Assembly: GCA_033961575.1 (NCBI GenBank)
Contig: CM066733.1
Coordinates: 142,836,421-142,900,420 of the forward strand
DNA: 64,000 nt
DNA from: Aselliscus stoliczkanus
Lineage: Eukaryota; Chordata; Mammalia; Chiroptera; Hipposideridae
Reading direction: 5' to 3'
Shown here: positions 23,491-36,948 of the stretch, in pieces
Numbering within the stretch: position 1 is the stretch's first letter
How the letters are laid out: every line of letters begins with the position of its first letter
Notes under the pieces: generated by a model
Told to the model about the DNA's origin: nothing
The model's database searches: none
Seen by the model: only the letters and a program-made list of their open reading frames with translations
Made by a program: the position numbers and the translations under genes

Positions 23491-26057
23491 CACAGTTAGA
23501 TGATGTGGGAGAAAAATGTAGCCTATAAAGATACTGTATGTTTTCTCTCTTTATTCTCATGCATGGCTCCATATATGTACTCCTTTTAAGAAAACCTGTT
23601 CACTTTGTTTCCCTTCATAAATATTGTGTGCATAGTAAAAATGGCTTGATGTGCTACACATGGGATGGTTTCTGTCCCATACAACTAATACAGTTTGGTG
23701 TCGTTGTGTTTCAATAATTCCAGAAAGTAAGGACAGAGAGCCAACACTTAATTTATGACATTTTTATGTAAAACTTGTGCTCCTTTGACCCAAGTGAGCC
23801 CTTTGAAATTTCTAAGAACTATAAACATTATCAGTTATTGGATAAGGTTCTGAAAAAAACATGAATTCATCAACATTCAGATTACTTAAAGCCCTCGTTT
23901 TCTGACAGCACAATACAGAGTTACTTTAGGCTCAGCACATCATGGCTTATCTTTTATGTGCTTTCTAGTGTACCAGAAAAAATGGAGCTGAACTTTTTGG
24001 TGGTCTCTAATTTATACAGAGGGTAAGCCTTGGTAGGTATTGGTGGCTGAGTCTGAATGAAGGTGGTGGTGCCTCTTCTTTAAATTATTGGAGGCAGGCC
24101 TGGTATTCTGCTGCTGGCGTGGAGGCTGAGGAATGCCTATTGCCTCCATTGTCAGGTAGCTGCTGTGACATTTCCAAATCAACCCCCCCGGGCCTACACT
24201 CAAGGCAGACAGAGCAACTGAAAACAGCATGAATTCCATGATCACAGAGCTTCAACCTGGCCTTAGCTGGCCTTCCATTACAGGCCCAGTGTCAGTAAGC
24301 CATTTTCTTTCTTCTCTTGCCTCCAAATAGAACAGGACTTAGACTGTCCTTTTAAATAGCCACATTGCAGCTAACATGGGAAAGAGGCATGGATCTCTTT
24401 TATAAGATAGCTCAGTTTTAATACCCACGGACTATGCTTCCATGGACAATGGCCGAGTTCACTAAACTGGCCTTAACAAAGTTGGAGGTTGCAGATCCTC
24501 TAATTAGCTTGCTCGACTTTTATTTTAACTACCAAATAAAAAAAAACCTCACTTTTTTCTCTTGAATATTACCAGGGGGTAGTTTTGAATCAATACATTC
24601 AAGAAATGTATACTAATTAGAAATTTACAACAATGTATATTAATATCTGACATAAGCAATATAATCCTCCTAGAAAATGAACTTTGGTGGTGGCAAGATG
24701 ACAAATTTAAGGGGTTATATTTGTTATGGTTTAACTCCCCCCGCCCCCACACCATCTTAATTACTTCTCAATAGATACTTGAGTATATACGGTACTTCAG
24801 CACAAACTAAGTAGTTGAATGCAAAACAGGAAGCAAAGTGGAACTCAGAGGAAAGGAAGCATATGTCAGAATACTGAAGCCTGATTTTAGTGTAGACTTA
24901 GCCAGAGGGGTATACAATGTCTTTGTGGCTCAAATATGTTGTTTAAGTAATAGCCTAAGAAACTACAGCAGGAATAGGGATGAAACCAATGGACTCTTTT
25001 GCCTTGAATGTCCTATGAGAAGGTTCCATGCAAGATGGGCTATCTCCATTGCAAAGCTGGAAGGAAATGGAGATTCCAAGTCTTGAGCACCCCTATCTGA
25101 GTCCATCAGAAACCAGTTAACATGTGATACAAAAGCAAGAGGAATATATCAAAACAAACTGTATGCTTCAGGATTCTATATAACTGCTAAGAGTGGATTT
25201 CAAATTTGATGTTAATCCATTTAGCACCTATTGTCAAAAAAATTAGACTCTGTCACCACAGCACATCTTATACTGCATTTTGCTTGACTTTTTATATGGG
25301 TAGGCTTAATTTCAGAAAAATATTTTGAGATCATCAGAAACAAAAAGGCTTTGTAAACAAAAAGTGACTTATTTTAATGATTACTTTAACGTCTTTTCTT
25401 TCAAGAGAGGGGCTGAGTAGCGAGAACAAGATAGTAGAGAGATACTACTGAAAGGACTGCAGACCAGGGACAGGCCCTGGCTTGTCCACAGCTGGCAGAG
25501 GGGCTCAGGAGGCTGACTTAAGGCTGCTGTGTCTCAGAGGGCATCATGCACATAGAGATCTGGGTCGCTATAGAGCACTTGACACTATATCTGTAGTTTA
25601 TATAAACTGCAATAAACAGGCCATGGTGCCCAGGACCCCATGTCCTGATACTTAGAGTCTCCAAGCATAAATAACTGAGAGAAATTTTCTTCTCAATTAT
25701 CCTTTTCCAATTTTTCAAAATGAATTTCTCACTATATTTGTTTTACATTTTAAACTGTGAGATATAATTCAGAGCAAAATTGAAGAAAGATGAATTACTA
25801 AGTAAAGAAATATCAACCAAATAGTGTTAGATACCTGTTCTCTTTTGGCTATTGTCAATCACTATTTAACCTTAACACAGTTTCTGTGTTTATATAAAAT
25901 AAATCAACCAGCCTTTCTAACCTAGAGGTAGGCCTTTCCTATACCTTCTCATGTGGCTCCAGCACACAGCAACTTTTACCAACTTTTTATCCAAGGCCCT
26001 CTTAGGTATTGTCTGTTTAGACTTTTACTCAGTTCTCTACAAGTTGGAGAGAAAAGA
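23491..26057. other. unassigned non-coding sequence
   Basis: I name no repeat. The stretch 24080-24260 is richer in G and C than its surroundings, and 24540-24760 is AT-rich. Open frames are below 85 codons. Confidence 0.35.
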
Positions 26058-26262
26058 GCATCATGATATAATGGAAATCCAGTGGACTTGGAAGCATTTC
26101 AGCCTGGGTTTGAAACCTGATTTTATATCTAAATGCCCATGGTCGTATTATTGAAACATTCTGAGATTCTTAATTTGTAAAATTGGAGTGACACCTTGCT
26201 TGGTTGTTGCGCAATTATGTGAAATAAGTAGATAAAACTCTGAGCATATAGAGAGGTTGTAG
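26058..26262 (+). repeat. MIR
   Basis: 'tgatataatggaaatccagt', 'cagcctgggtttgaaacctg', 'aatttgtaaaattggagtga' and 'gtgaaataagtagataaaac' appear in MIR order. Confidence 0.65.
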
Positions 26263-26329
26263 TTTTCTACTACCACTTGAACCATTTCCATTGAATTTCT
26301 CCATAGCAACTACTGCCAACTGAGGAACC

Positions 26330-26492
26330 ATGGGAAATCCAGGTAACTCTCTGAACCTCAGTTTCTTCTTCAACAAAACAAAAGTAGCAACAAAACAAAG
26401 GTACTACCTCACAGGGTTATGAAGATAATGAAATGCTAGCATCTATAAAGTACCAGGCACATGGCATTTGTTCAATACATTTTAGTTGTAAA
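26330..26492 (+). repeat. MIR fragment
   Basis: 'ctctgaacctcagtttcttc', 'actacctcacagggttatga' and 'aagtaccaggcacatggcat' are the MIR core and 3' end. This second MIR follows the first by about 70 bases in the same direction. Confidence 0.7.
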
Positions 26493-29400
26493 TCTTTCCC
26501 TCTTTTTCTCTCTTCTCGGCAATATCAAGGGCTCTTAAGCAATTGCTGTTATTCCCAGGTTAGTAGTTCATTCTGATCTTGAGATTAGATTAGAGCCTAC
26601 AGGGTCACCTTAAATGCACTCTAAATTGGACCTGATGTCTGCATTTGTGTCCTGAGAAGATTCACGCACTACTGCCAGGCTTGCCAGGTCTGAATCAATC
26701 TTTAGGTTGTAGAGGAAGCAAGAAATGTGTGCAGCACATGGATATTCCCTTGAGCAGGTCTTTCTCCTTTTCCTTCAGAGACGCTTCATGTTACAGAAAC
26801 AGGCAATATCCCTGCATCCCTCCACTTTCCCTTCAGACCTCTGCCTGTGTTTTGATTTTTTCTTAGCTTGGTGGTAAGAGGGTCTTTTCTCCTCCTGTGA
26901 GGTGTTTCCTGGCCTCGCTCACCATCTCCTGTTGACAGAGACAAGAACACAGAACCCTTCCCATGCATCCTTAGATCCTATAGTGTCCCCCAAGGGTGGT
27001 CTGAGGCAGGTGACCACGACTTAACAATTGCCATGTCCTTATAGCACTTGTGGAAACGGTAGATTAAAATGAAGAGACAGCCTCAGCATACAGTGTGTCA
27101 CCCACCCACAGTGTAGGCCATTCATTATAACCCGCCTTGTTCTTGTGTTCTGTGTGCCTTCCTTGTTTGTGCCTGTGAGGCTTCCTAGGGGGAGTGGTTC
27201 ATATTTTCTACCAGCTTTGGGTGTCCATTTAAGATTAACCATGTTTACTCATATCATTTAGGGAAGACAGGAAACTCTTACTTTATATTGTCAGATAGGC
27301 TCCAACCCACATGGCAGGGCTCTTTTTTACTTTCATACTTTAGTTGCATCTGTCAATGGTCCCAGAACCTATATGGTAATGGACATAGACAGTCAGTACA
27401 ATAAATTTCAGGAATTGCTATACTTAACATTGGAAAAGAAAGGCCAGATTGACTTATGGGGTGACTGAGCCGTGCTCATTGTCCTATAGGGCCTTTGATC
27501 ATTGATCCTAAATGGATCTTTTTCTCTGCCATAGAATTTTATTTGGTCGGGATGTGCTCTCTATCTTTCATGGTCCAAAAGCTAAAATGGCAATGAACAT
27601 GACAACCACTTCTGATTCGGAAATCTCACCATCTGTTGTTTCACACAGTGCCACTTAACTCTGCAGACTCAGGAAACAACAGTAGTATACTGCCCACCCT
27701 GGAGCCCAACAGTGAGGGTCAAGGTGACACCCAAGGAGAACAGGCTTATGGGTGACCTTTGTCCAAGGGTAAAGTCATACACAGTGCTATCCGGTCCTCT
27801 AGTTGTAACTCGGATGTGCTTCCACCTACTTACACAGAAAACACCTGGCAGGCTGTCTGAGCCACCTCAGTGCTTGGCATCAGAACAAGAAGCTGGTATC
27901 TATCCTTGTCCTCAAAGTCAAGTGAGGACTTGATTTATACTTGTATTTCCTCTAAAGCCTCCAGTGAATTTCATTTTTGTCATTGTTGGGCTCTCCTCTC
28001 CTTCTTAGGGTTGCACCAGATTCAGGAAGGGTCACACAATGATCTGAAAGGCAAGGGGCCTTGGCTGTGGGGTCTGTCATGGTCTCACCAACGCCCCATC
28101 ACCCAAGCCCCCAGTGGTCCTCTGACACACAGCACTCCACTGCTCCCACCTCCTCCTGAGCCCTGAGTGTCTCCGGAAGCTCTGAGCCCCAGTTCTATAG
28201 TTTCTCCTCCTTAGACACCCAACTCTTCCTCCCTGGCATCCCTCTTCTTCCCAGGACAAAGCCAGGGAGCGAGCCATCCTTTCCTGGAGCCTTGCGACCT
28301 GCCCTTGCCCCCAGACCAGGGGAAGCTCTTCATTATATGAAAGACACCGCACCTCACCATTGTCTGTTCCTCAAAGAACTCTGCTCCTTTCTTCAATTTT
28401 TATCTTCCCTTTGGAGTTCAGGCTTTTAGAAAACAAAAGCCAGGACCTCCTGCCACATGGTCTGACTTCTGCCACATTGAGGCAGACAGGCATGGAGGGA
28501 AGAGGAAAAATACAGGAAGGGAGAGGGGAAAAAACCTGTATTAAAACCTCCAGACATTGCTATTAATATGTGTGGTAGCAGTAAACACAGCACTGCATTC
28601 CACACGGGGATCTATCCTTTTCATCTAGAATGGAGTGAGCATTTTATAGAAAAGGAAGCTTCGGGTCCTTGACTCCCTGTGTTTGTACAAGGGTGTTTGG
28701 GGGGTGGGGGTACAAGTTGATTTTCAAGGCTCCACTGGCTCATCCTTTACAGATTGCCCTTAATATCATTTTAATTTGTTGGAAAATATAAACCAATGTT
28801 GCATCTTCGTTTTCTTGTAAATTGTTGACAAATGACTAAAGGTCACTAAAACTCAAAAGGGCTCTCATAACTGCTCTCTGTGGATCAGTTTTGTTTGTGT
28901 TCCGGTGACATTAGTTGACTCAGTCACAGGCCAAACTGGTTGAACTTGTGTCTCTCAGTTTAAGAAAATGCAATCTATAAATCCTCACACTTGTAAAACA
29001 TCATTAATGTGGCAGATGGTGGCAAAGCAAAAGTTATTTTTCCCCCTACAAGTGGATGGGCCAGAGAATTCCTTTAAGTATTAGGATGCCCTAGAAAAAA
29101 AAATAAATAAATAAAAAATAAATATATATATATATATATATGATTTAATGTAGAATCATGGGTTTATGTGTAGTTTTTCAAAAATCTATTTATTTCATAA
29201 AAGTACGGATAGCCATACTCAGTGAAATGAAGAGTAACCCGGGACAAACTTCTTTCACCAACTGAAAGGAGAGGGCCCCTGGCCAGACCTAGATAGTTGT
29301 TTGACATCTTTGGAAGGATTGCACGGCGCTCGAATGACTCACTCTCAAACACCAGCAGTTAGAGGTGTACTGGGCTGTGAGGCAGGACCCGCAAAACAGG

Positions 29401-31398
29401 TTCTGGCTGCGCAGTGGTTCGCGGAGTGATTTTACAAAGTGCAGTCCTCCTCGAGGCCTTCAAGGAAGAAAAGTAAACATGTACTTTTAGATATTCCCCC
29501 CAACAAAATCATCTTTGTCCCTTTGAAAAGTTACTATTCTTTCACCATTGCCCCAGGTCCCCTGGTTTGTAAATGTTTTTGTATATTTTCGCAGTTTGAG
29601 AAGGAGGATACTACTTTGGGGCACCAAGGAGATGGAGAAAATGGACCAGACGTAAATAACCACCTTCCCGGTCAAACTATAGAAAACTAAGCATTTTCGA
29701 AAGCCCTACCCATATTAAAACGGGGAAGGGGGTGGATCTCCCTCCCTGCAAGAGAATCGTGGTGCATTTCAGGTTGGAACATATGATTTTCATGTTGGAA
29801 TATATGATGTTGGCTTCTGGCTTTCCACCTCAGGCTTTTCGGAGGTAAAGTTCAGCTGCTGCCCACAGCTACGCTTCACTGTGAAGAGCCACTCCCCTAT
29901 AAGCCCTGCATAATTAGAAACTGGCAAAGGAAGGAAATGTTGTTAGAACCCTCGGGAAGGTTTATTAAAAGACATGCAGTTTGTGCTTGAGTTTTGCTGT
30001 TCATCATAAGTTTTGACAACTTCACTGGATCTAAACAGCCAAGGAATTTTCATTGAACAAGGAAAGGTCATAAGACCACAGACACATATGACCAGAATTC
30101 TTCCAGATCTCTATCATCAGGCTTTATCTACTTTTTCTTTTTCCTTCAACCTGCAGGAACGGTGGGAAGGGGTGTTAGGCTTCTGTATTTACACACATTC
30201 AAGTGACCATTCAAGTGATTGGTCCCAAAGAAGACAGGAATGTCACATTACAACTACAGATCCCATCATCTAGTATATTTTAAGGACATTATTTCTTCTC
30301 CTGTCTCTTGTAAGAAAAAAGTGAGCCTATTATAAAGCACATATATCTTTATGTGGCTGTTTAAAATCCTACTTTGCCTGTTCTAACAGAACATCCAGAG
30401 GGTGAATCATTTAGTAACTGACTTTGGTTAGTTTCACCTGCAAGAATGCCAAAAGTTGTGTCCCTGAACTTGCAGTCTTCCACTTGCATCCCAGATGTCA
30501 GTTCTTATATTCCTGTGCACAGCTTAAAGTGAGCTGAGAGACTGGTAATTACTAGAGAAATGAAAAAGAAAAATGCCAGAAGGAACCTACACCACCCACT
30601 GTAGGATTGTTCTTGGCATGGTGATGGAGGCGTGGCACATTTGCACATGGCAATAGGGATTGTCATGTCTTAAGTGGCAGTAATGCTAAGGGATACTTTT
30701 CTTCTTTGAGTTATATGATTATCTCCTGAAATGAAACATATCTCAGTTTTGAATCATAACTATGGGAAATGCCCACACCCATCTCACCCCAACGTATGTA
30801 AATTCCATTTCTCCCAAGACTCCCAGCGATGAGAGAATGCAACCATCAATATTATGAAAGTGGCTCGGCTAAAATGTTTGCCGAGTGCTGTGCTCAGTCA
30901 TTTGAACAGCCCAAGTGACACATCTGACAAGGCAGAACAAGAAATTTATCCCTTCAATATGGAGCAGTTTGCAAGGGAGGCTGAGTTCTGGAGCAAACTA
31001 ATGGTGAGTCGAATGAACTGTTTAAATATCAAGGGCATCCTACTGGGCATTTTCCTTGTGGCTTTTCATAGAATTAAGATGAAAGGGAAATGTATAATCA
31101 AAGGATTGTAGTCTTGCTCATTATTTTAAAGTGAAACATACCTTCTGCGTACCAAATAGCATTAGTGATAAATGACTTTGGATGACTTGTTTGGGTGTAG
31201 ATTTTTCTAATATTATCGATGAATCATACTGAACAGCTTGTGAGCATGCAAGACATGACCTTATTGAGGCAAAAACGACTCACTGACAAAATGGAATTGT
31301 AAAGTCAAGCTAGGTTTTAACACAAATGACACGTCTCTTGGAACTCTGTGTTGGATTGTTACTTTTGATCTCCTTCAAATGTACTTCTTTTGAGATTT

Positions 31399-31400
<2 letters not shown>
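26493..31400. other. mostly unassigned sequence, 5 kb
   Basis: A GC-richer stretch at 28060-28330 has a splice acceptor-like tract ending near 28254 and an open frame on to 28566. The protein is not recognisable, so I do not call an exon. CpGs cluster at 29325-29455. An A-rich run and (AT)10 lie at 29093-29141. Diverged direct repeats around 'ggttggaacatatga' lie at 29773-29810. I recognise no transposable element. Confidence 0.35.
29093..29141. repeat. A-rich and (AT)n low-complexity tract
   Basis: An A-rich stretch with (AAAT) units runs into ten AT units. Confidence 0.85.

Positions 31401-31439
<39 letters not shown>
31401..31439. repeat. (TG)n microsatellite
   Basis: About 19 uninterrupted TG units. 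Confidence 0.95.
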
Positions 31440-31441
<2 letters not shown>

Positions 31442-33604
31442 CAGAAGAGCACATAGTGAAGAGGTATACTAATACTCGTCTAAAACTAACTTTTATGCTT
31501 TTTGAACTGGACGTGTTCCGACCTGCTGTTTCCCTTTATTGTCACTGGGAAGTGCTGAGTTTACTTCAGATGAATTGGTCAAGTCCTAAAGTCTCATAGA
31601 ATGGCAGATGCCCAGGTCTTGGTGATCCCAGCCAACCATCTCATTTTATAGTTGAATAAACTGAAGTTCCCCCACTTGAACAATCCATAGTTGGGCTAAA
31701 AGATCGCAGACCCCAATCTCTAGTCCAGTGCTTTTTCTGTTTGTATATCTCACTATCCCATAGCATAGAATTTCATCTTGTTTTCTCCTTTCTAATGTGA
31801 ATTTAAACTTCCTTGAAAATAGAAGATTCTGTCACAAAGAGGTGATTTTTAGATTGGATGGTGTAACCAATTCTCTTCTGGTGGCAGCAGTGTGACCCAT
31901 CTGTCTTTACTCAGCAGTCTGACTTATATTACCTTCTTTTATGATATGAAGTGGACTCCACTAGCAAATTAAGGCATTGGTTTCTAGAGTAATCACTTTT
32001 GTTCATTAAAGAATGTTCACCATCTCTGACATCTTAGGTTTTAATGCTATATCTAAGCTCGCAATCCATGCTGTATACTTTTGGAGAAAGGATAGTAAAA
32101 AATACTGTGCTGTTCCCAAATAAAACTAAAAAGATACAATTTTCAGATCAACATTCAAGTTTTTGATATATCTACCTTTGTTTATCCAAGTCATTCACTC
32201 ATTTACTTAGCCAGCATATCAGCCAGTTGTAGTCTGGAAACAGCCATTTCTCTGCTGTTAATATTTAGATGTAAATTGTTTCTTTATTTTTATTAGGAGC
32301 TCATTTTGACAAAATGTAGAAAAATAAAGAGGATTTTTCCTGTGTACCCTCTGGGCAGGAAGTAATGTTTGTGCTCCAAGTATGGAACCCAACACAGAGG
32401 CTGGAGCAAAAAGGGCTATAGGCATTGGTCTCCTCCACTTAGACCTCCTCAGCCCCCTGCCCAAGGAGGTTCCCAGATGAAATACAGTTAGTCAGCTACA
32501 TGAGAGAATGTCAGAAATGTAAGATGAACACCTATCCCACAAACCCAAGTTCGCCTGTTGATCCATTAAACCTTGGTTACTCCAACTGCCATTTTGAAAA
32601 TTCTCTCCTCTTTTGGAAGCTCTCAGGCCCATGGCTCCCTCTATGCCCCTTCCCTTGACAAGTGGGTGGTCACTGACTGCCAGATCAGTGGCCCCAGAGA
32701 CTGCATTTTGTTGCCAGCAGCAGCTCAGCTGATTCTCCTCAGCTCCTTCCAGGCTATGCAGTAGATGAAATACCTGCCAACTCAGACATCCAGGGACAGG
32801 CATGGCCCAGGACAGGGGACACTGACATTCATTGTGACCCACATGGCTGCTCAGGAGCCTGTGCGAACCAACAGAAACGGAGTTTGGAGAGCCTGGTATA
32901 TTTTCACAGTGTCTTTCTATCATCATGAACACACCCAATCTCTCCTATGGTCAGCAAGTTGTTATCTTAACTGCATAGGTTGTGAGACACAGAGATTTAA
33001 TAATGGGTTTGATGCTCCCTGGCTAGTGAGCAAGATGGGAGTGAGGACTATTTGCCTCTGCCCTCAGTAGCTGGACTTTTCATATGTCATGTTGGACATG
33101 TTCTCTGAGCCTTCTTCTGCGTCTGGAGGACCGGAGCAGTTATTATCAACAGTTCCCTGGTTGTTCTTTGTTCTTAGTGCACTAAACCTCTTACATGTCT
33201 GCACTCTTGCAGACTGACTGTGTCGCTTAAGAAATCACTTCCATCCTGGACATACCTGGATAATGCTTCTCTCAGAGAGGATAACAGTGGCCCCTGGAAG
33301 TTCAAATTTAGCAGCTTGCCTCCAAGTGTAGCTTCAGATCCCCAAGGCTGTGTACTGTTCAAGGACAGTTGATAAACCAGGTTCCTGCTGTACACACAAC
33401 CTCTCCCAATGGTTATACAGGCAAACTTCAGAAAAGATGAACTAAATATGAGGATGCAGTCAGCAATGGACATGATTTTGGGAGAAGCAGACATTGTAAC
33501 TGGCTATGTAGGTCTATGTGATCATCCCCACCCAAGAGATCCAAGCCATCTTTCGTCTTTCAAGCCTAAAACCCTCATTTGTCCCTATCTTCTTTCTCCA
33601 AATG
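31440..33604. other. mostly unassigned sequence
   Basis: A MIR3-like scrap lies at 31606-31730. A minus-strand frame of 148 codons at 32492-32938 overlaps plus-strand frames of 63 and 101 codons. None resembles a known protein. Confidence 0.35.
31606..31730 (-). repeat. MIR3-like fragment
   Basis: 'ccaaccatctcattttatag', 'ttgaataaactgaagttccc' and 'ctctagtccagtgctttttc' give the MIR/MIR3 pattern on the minus strand. Confidence 0.5.
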
Positions 33605-34275
33605 AGTTCATCTAAACAAAGCATTAGGCAAGTGCTTACTGAGTCCAGCTTCTGTCTTGCTCCACTGTTTCTGCAGAGGATACAGAGGAAGAAGACATGC
33701 TCTTGCCTCACAAAGGTCAAAATATAATTGGGAGGCAAGATACGCATACATGGAACAACTAGAGAACAAAATAGTATATAATTGAGTGGCAGAGTGTGTA
33801 GTTCAGACATTAAATGGAAAGGTGATTCTGAAGTCAGGGACATCAAAGAAGCCTTCATGAAGGAAATGGATTGAGAAGGATGGACAGGAATTGAAAGGAG
33901 AGGGATGGGTATCCAGGTGAAGGGGGTGGCATTGAGGCAATGCTGGGAGGCAGCAACACCCCTCTCTGGTTGTGGGACAGTACTAAGTAACTGAACAGAA
34001 AAAGCATGTGAGAGACTGGGGAGAAATAAGGTTGAGCAGACACTGGAGACCATTGAAGGCCAAGCAGAGGAGTTTAGATCTGGTAGGAACTGGGAGCCAT
34101 GGAAAGTGATGGACCAGTAGAATGTCATGATAAAAATGATGTTTGAGGAAAATTAGTCTATCCAGATAGTTTGGATTCTGAAGATCCTGGAAGCTAGTGA
34201 CAAAGCTATTGCTACAGAACCTAAACATGAGATGACCATGGTCCCAGACCTGAGTGGTACAAGCTGGATGGGGAG
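33605..34275 (-). repeat. L2 3' region
   Basis: The plus strand reads 'aagtgcttactgagtccagc', 'gcctcacaaaggtcaaaata', 'gaagccttcatgaaggaaat', 'agcagaggagtttagatctg', 'gggagccatggaaagtgatg' and 'gtagaatgtcatgataaaaa', the reverse of the L2 3' portion in the right order. The window's longest open frame (204 codons, minus strand, 33514-34128) lies across this copy. It does not resemble the L2 reverse transcriptase, and the recognisable phrases are 3'-end-like, so it is best seen as chance. Confidence 0.6.
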
Positions 34276-35235
34276 AAGGATGCACATTTCTAAGGAAGAA
34301 TATCAAAGACTGGTTGATGAACCAGATCCTTTAGGGTGCAAGCTACATAAACTTAAATGATGGCTGTCTTGTATAGGCAACAGCCTACCTTTGCTCAGGA
34401 TAAAAGAGAAGCCAGACTCTTCTCCATAAATCTATTCCTAAGGCAAGCAAACCATTCTCATACTTCCCTCCCTGTTCCTTGAGTTAACCAAACCCTTTCC
34501 AGAAAATTCTCCAGACACCTGTGCCTATCCTGAGAACTCAGACCAAAATTTCTCTTCTGGGCAACACTCCTGCCACCTGGAATATTTTGCACCCTCAAAG
34601 CTCTAACTCTCTCACAGCTGGATTCATGTGATTATGGGTAAATTTCCTAAGTTCTCCTGCTTAGCTATTGTTTTCAGAATGTGAAACATATTTCTTCTTC
34701 CCCCCTCACTGTCTTAGTTTTCTTTCTAGTTAGTTTGCTCCTCTGATATCTGGTTACTCGGCAGCATGCTTCAGCTTTAGCTGATCAGCTTTGCCATTCA
34801 TATACATAGTTGAGTTTCTCTTATGTCTCTCCTACCTATAGGAAAAAGAGGCACACGGTTCATCCAGAGTTTAAAAGGGAAACAAGGTTCACAACAGGTA
34901 CATAAATCAAGGGATTGTGTGTTTCGACTGACACATCCTAGCTAGGTTTCAAGGCAAGTTTTGAATCATAGAAGGTGAGAACTTTAAGGGACCATAGGTG
35001 TTCTCTTTGACCCACAGAGTATTTTTCAATGATTCTTTCTCTTAATTTTTGAGCCAACATTTAAAAATCAAAAGATTTGACATAACAATCCAGAATCATA
35101 GTTTTTTGTAAAAGTATCAAAAGACGTGGCAGTGCTGGAGGTGAGTACATTCTCTTCCTTACCTACATTTTAGAGTACTTTCCAGAAACTGTGGACATTT
35201 GTGTGTGTGACCCCAGGTCTAACCCATCTCTCATT

Positions 35236-35312
35236 TCACAGAAAGAGAAACTGAGGCACAGAGGTTAAATAACTTTTCCAATATTACCTAAGAGGCTGAT
35301 AGCAGTACAGGA
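35236..35312 (-). repeat. MIR fragment
   Basis: 'ttcacagaaagagaaactga', 'ggcacagaggttaaataact' and 'taagaggctgatagcagtac' give the reverse of the MIR core. Confidence 0.6.
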
Positions 35313-35859
35313 ACGAGGACTGAACTTCGCTATGACTCCTGGACCTGTTTTTCCCTCCCCTTTGGGCCTGTAGTTGCCTGAATACATGACCAGAAAGGTT
35401 GGTAGGCTGGAGGAAAGCCGAGGCCAGCACGTGGAAATATGCTCATCTTTGGAAAGGAGGATTGAACAGGTGTTCCTGAGAGCAGGCACCTGGGGAAATC
35501 CAGAATTTCTCAGGTGTAACTCTCGATGTCATTTTAGTTGGCTTTATTGTACCTACTACTTATAATTCCAAGAAGAAACATGCTTCATAATTAGCTTTTT
35601 CCCCTTTCTTACAATTTGTTTACTTAGAAATAGTGTACCTGAACAATAGCAGCTGTGATATATAATATTTTAAGAATTTGCATTGCAAATGTCTCAAATT
35701 TCTACATGAAACATGGATAAAAAAAATATATGTGTGTGTTTTTTTCTTGCCTACTTTTCTCTCCTAAGCTCATGTCATTTCCGTAGACCTCTGGCCTGCA
35801 CTGTTAGCTCAGTTAGTCTCTGTCTTGAATATGTTAAAATGACATTGGCACTTGGCTAG

Positions 35860-36110
35860 AAGCCCCTGCAGGCGTCGCCTCCCACGGACTCAGCCGCTCT
35901 GTGAACTCGGCGGGCTCACAGGGCAGCCGGGAGGGAGCTGCAATCATCCTGCTTATCATTATTGATGTGGCTTTGGCGACCTCTGCTGTGATTCTGTCCA
36001 GTGCGATTCTGGAGGCAGTCCAGAAAACACCTGCTGAAATCCTTGCGAGAAACCCACACGCGAGCCAAGGCAGGTGATTGGTGTCGCTCTTGAACAGCCT
36101 GAAGGTCAAG
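35860..36110. promoter_or_regulatory. CpG-denser patch, possible regulatory element
   Basis: About a dozen CpGs fall in some 240 bases (for example ggcgtcgcc, actcggcggg, cacacgcgagcc) while the surrounding kilobases have few. It is too short for a classical CpG island. An internal AT-richer core (about 35938-35970) gives a mixed texture often seen in conserved enhancers. An exon cannot be excluded, but neither strand gives a recognisable peptide. Confidence 0.35.
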
Positions 36111-36418
36111 CTCTTGGCTCTCCCTTAGTAGCTGTTTTTGTGAAAGAATTCTTGACTGAGTGAATTTTAATACAGGACATGCCCAGGCTGGCATTTCTGC
36201 ATTCTGCATAGTAATGCTTGCAATGGCCTTTTAACTAAAATGGAAGAAGGTTGGAGTTTATGCAGAGCATTTAGAATTGGAGAATGAATATGAAAGAGAG
36301 ATGCTCTGTGTTCTTTTAAATACAGGACAGCTTAAAATTATGTTGATTTCTCCTTTCACTACATCACCCTCATCCTTCTCAAAGCAATTATACCACTGTG
36401 ATTGCTTCCTTCTCTTTT

Positions 36419-36440
36419 GGGGGGCAGGGGGAGGGAGGGG
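36419..36440 (+). other. G-quadruplex-type motif
   Basis: Runs of 6, 5, 3 and 4 G are separated by loops of 2, 1 and 1 bases (GGGGGGCAGGGGG then AGGGAGGGG). Such short loops favour a stable quadruplex. Confidence 0.7.
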
Positions 36441-36948
36441 CATTTTCTTGTTCCTTCCCAGGTGGCTGGATCCCTTGGTTGACAAAACAAGATCACTTCC
36501 TTACTTTGCTGAGGATGTTTCAGCCCCTCCATGTATGCTATTGTCTTCAATACAGGTTCTGCATTTCCACCTACAATGTGAAAGTATGAGTTGCAAATGA
36601 GACACAAACTCCGTAGAGATATAACATTTGACACTAAGCGGCCACAGTAGAAAGTTTCCTTGCATAAAATATGTATTTGATCTTGAACCACATTGATAAA
36701 ATTTTGTATGATTGATGTAATAAATTGATAGATTATGACACAATGATAATAACTAACGTGTTACATATTTAGTAAGTAAATAGGTAGGAATTGTGCTCTG
36801 TATTACATGGGTATTGGTCCCTAAACACCTCTAAATTGAATGAGATGAATCTGTGTGGGTAAAGATTTAGTTTCAGGCATTCAGTTGAGAAGGGATACAG
36901 GCATACTGAAGCACTATGCAAAGTAAGGGTGGGACCATCTGGACTGAT

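Larger units (their letters stand above)
34276..36948. other. mostly unassigned sequence with a CpG-denser patch
   Basis: A MIR scrap lies at 35236-35312. The patch 35860-36110 stands out for its CpGs, and a G-quadruplex-type motif is at 36419-36440. I support no exon. Confidence 0.4.

Noticed and set aside
28255..28566. Possible exon after a pyrimidine tract ending in cag
   Set aside because: The frame is open for about 100 codons, but the peptide is not recognisable and no donor site or neighbouring exon can be argued.
32492..32938. 148-codon minus-strand open frame
   Set aside because: The opposite strand is also open over much of it, and the product resembles nothing known.
33514..34128. 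204-codon minus-strand open frame, the longest in the window
   Set aside because: It lies across an L2 copy whose phrases match the 3' end, it contains no reverse transcriptase motif, and it overlaps other frames. Chance is the best explanation.
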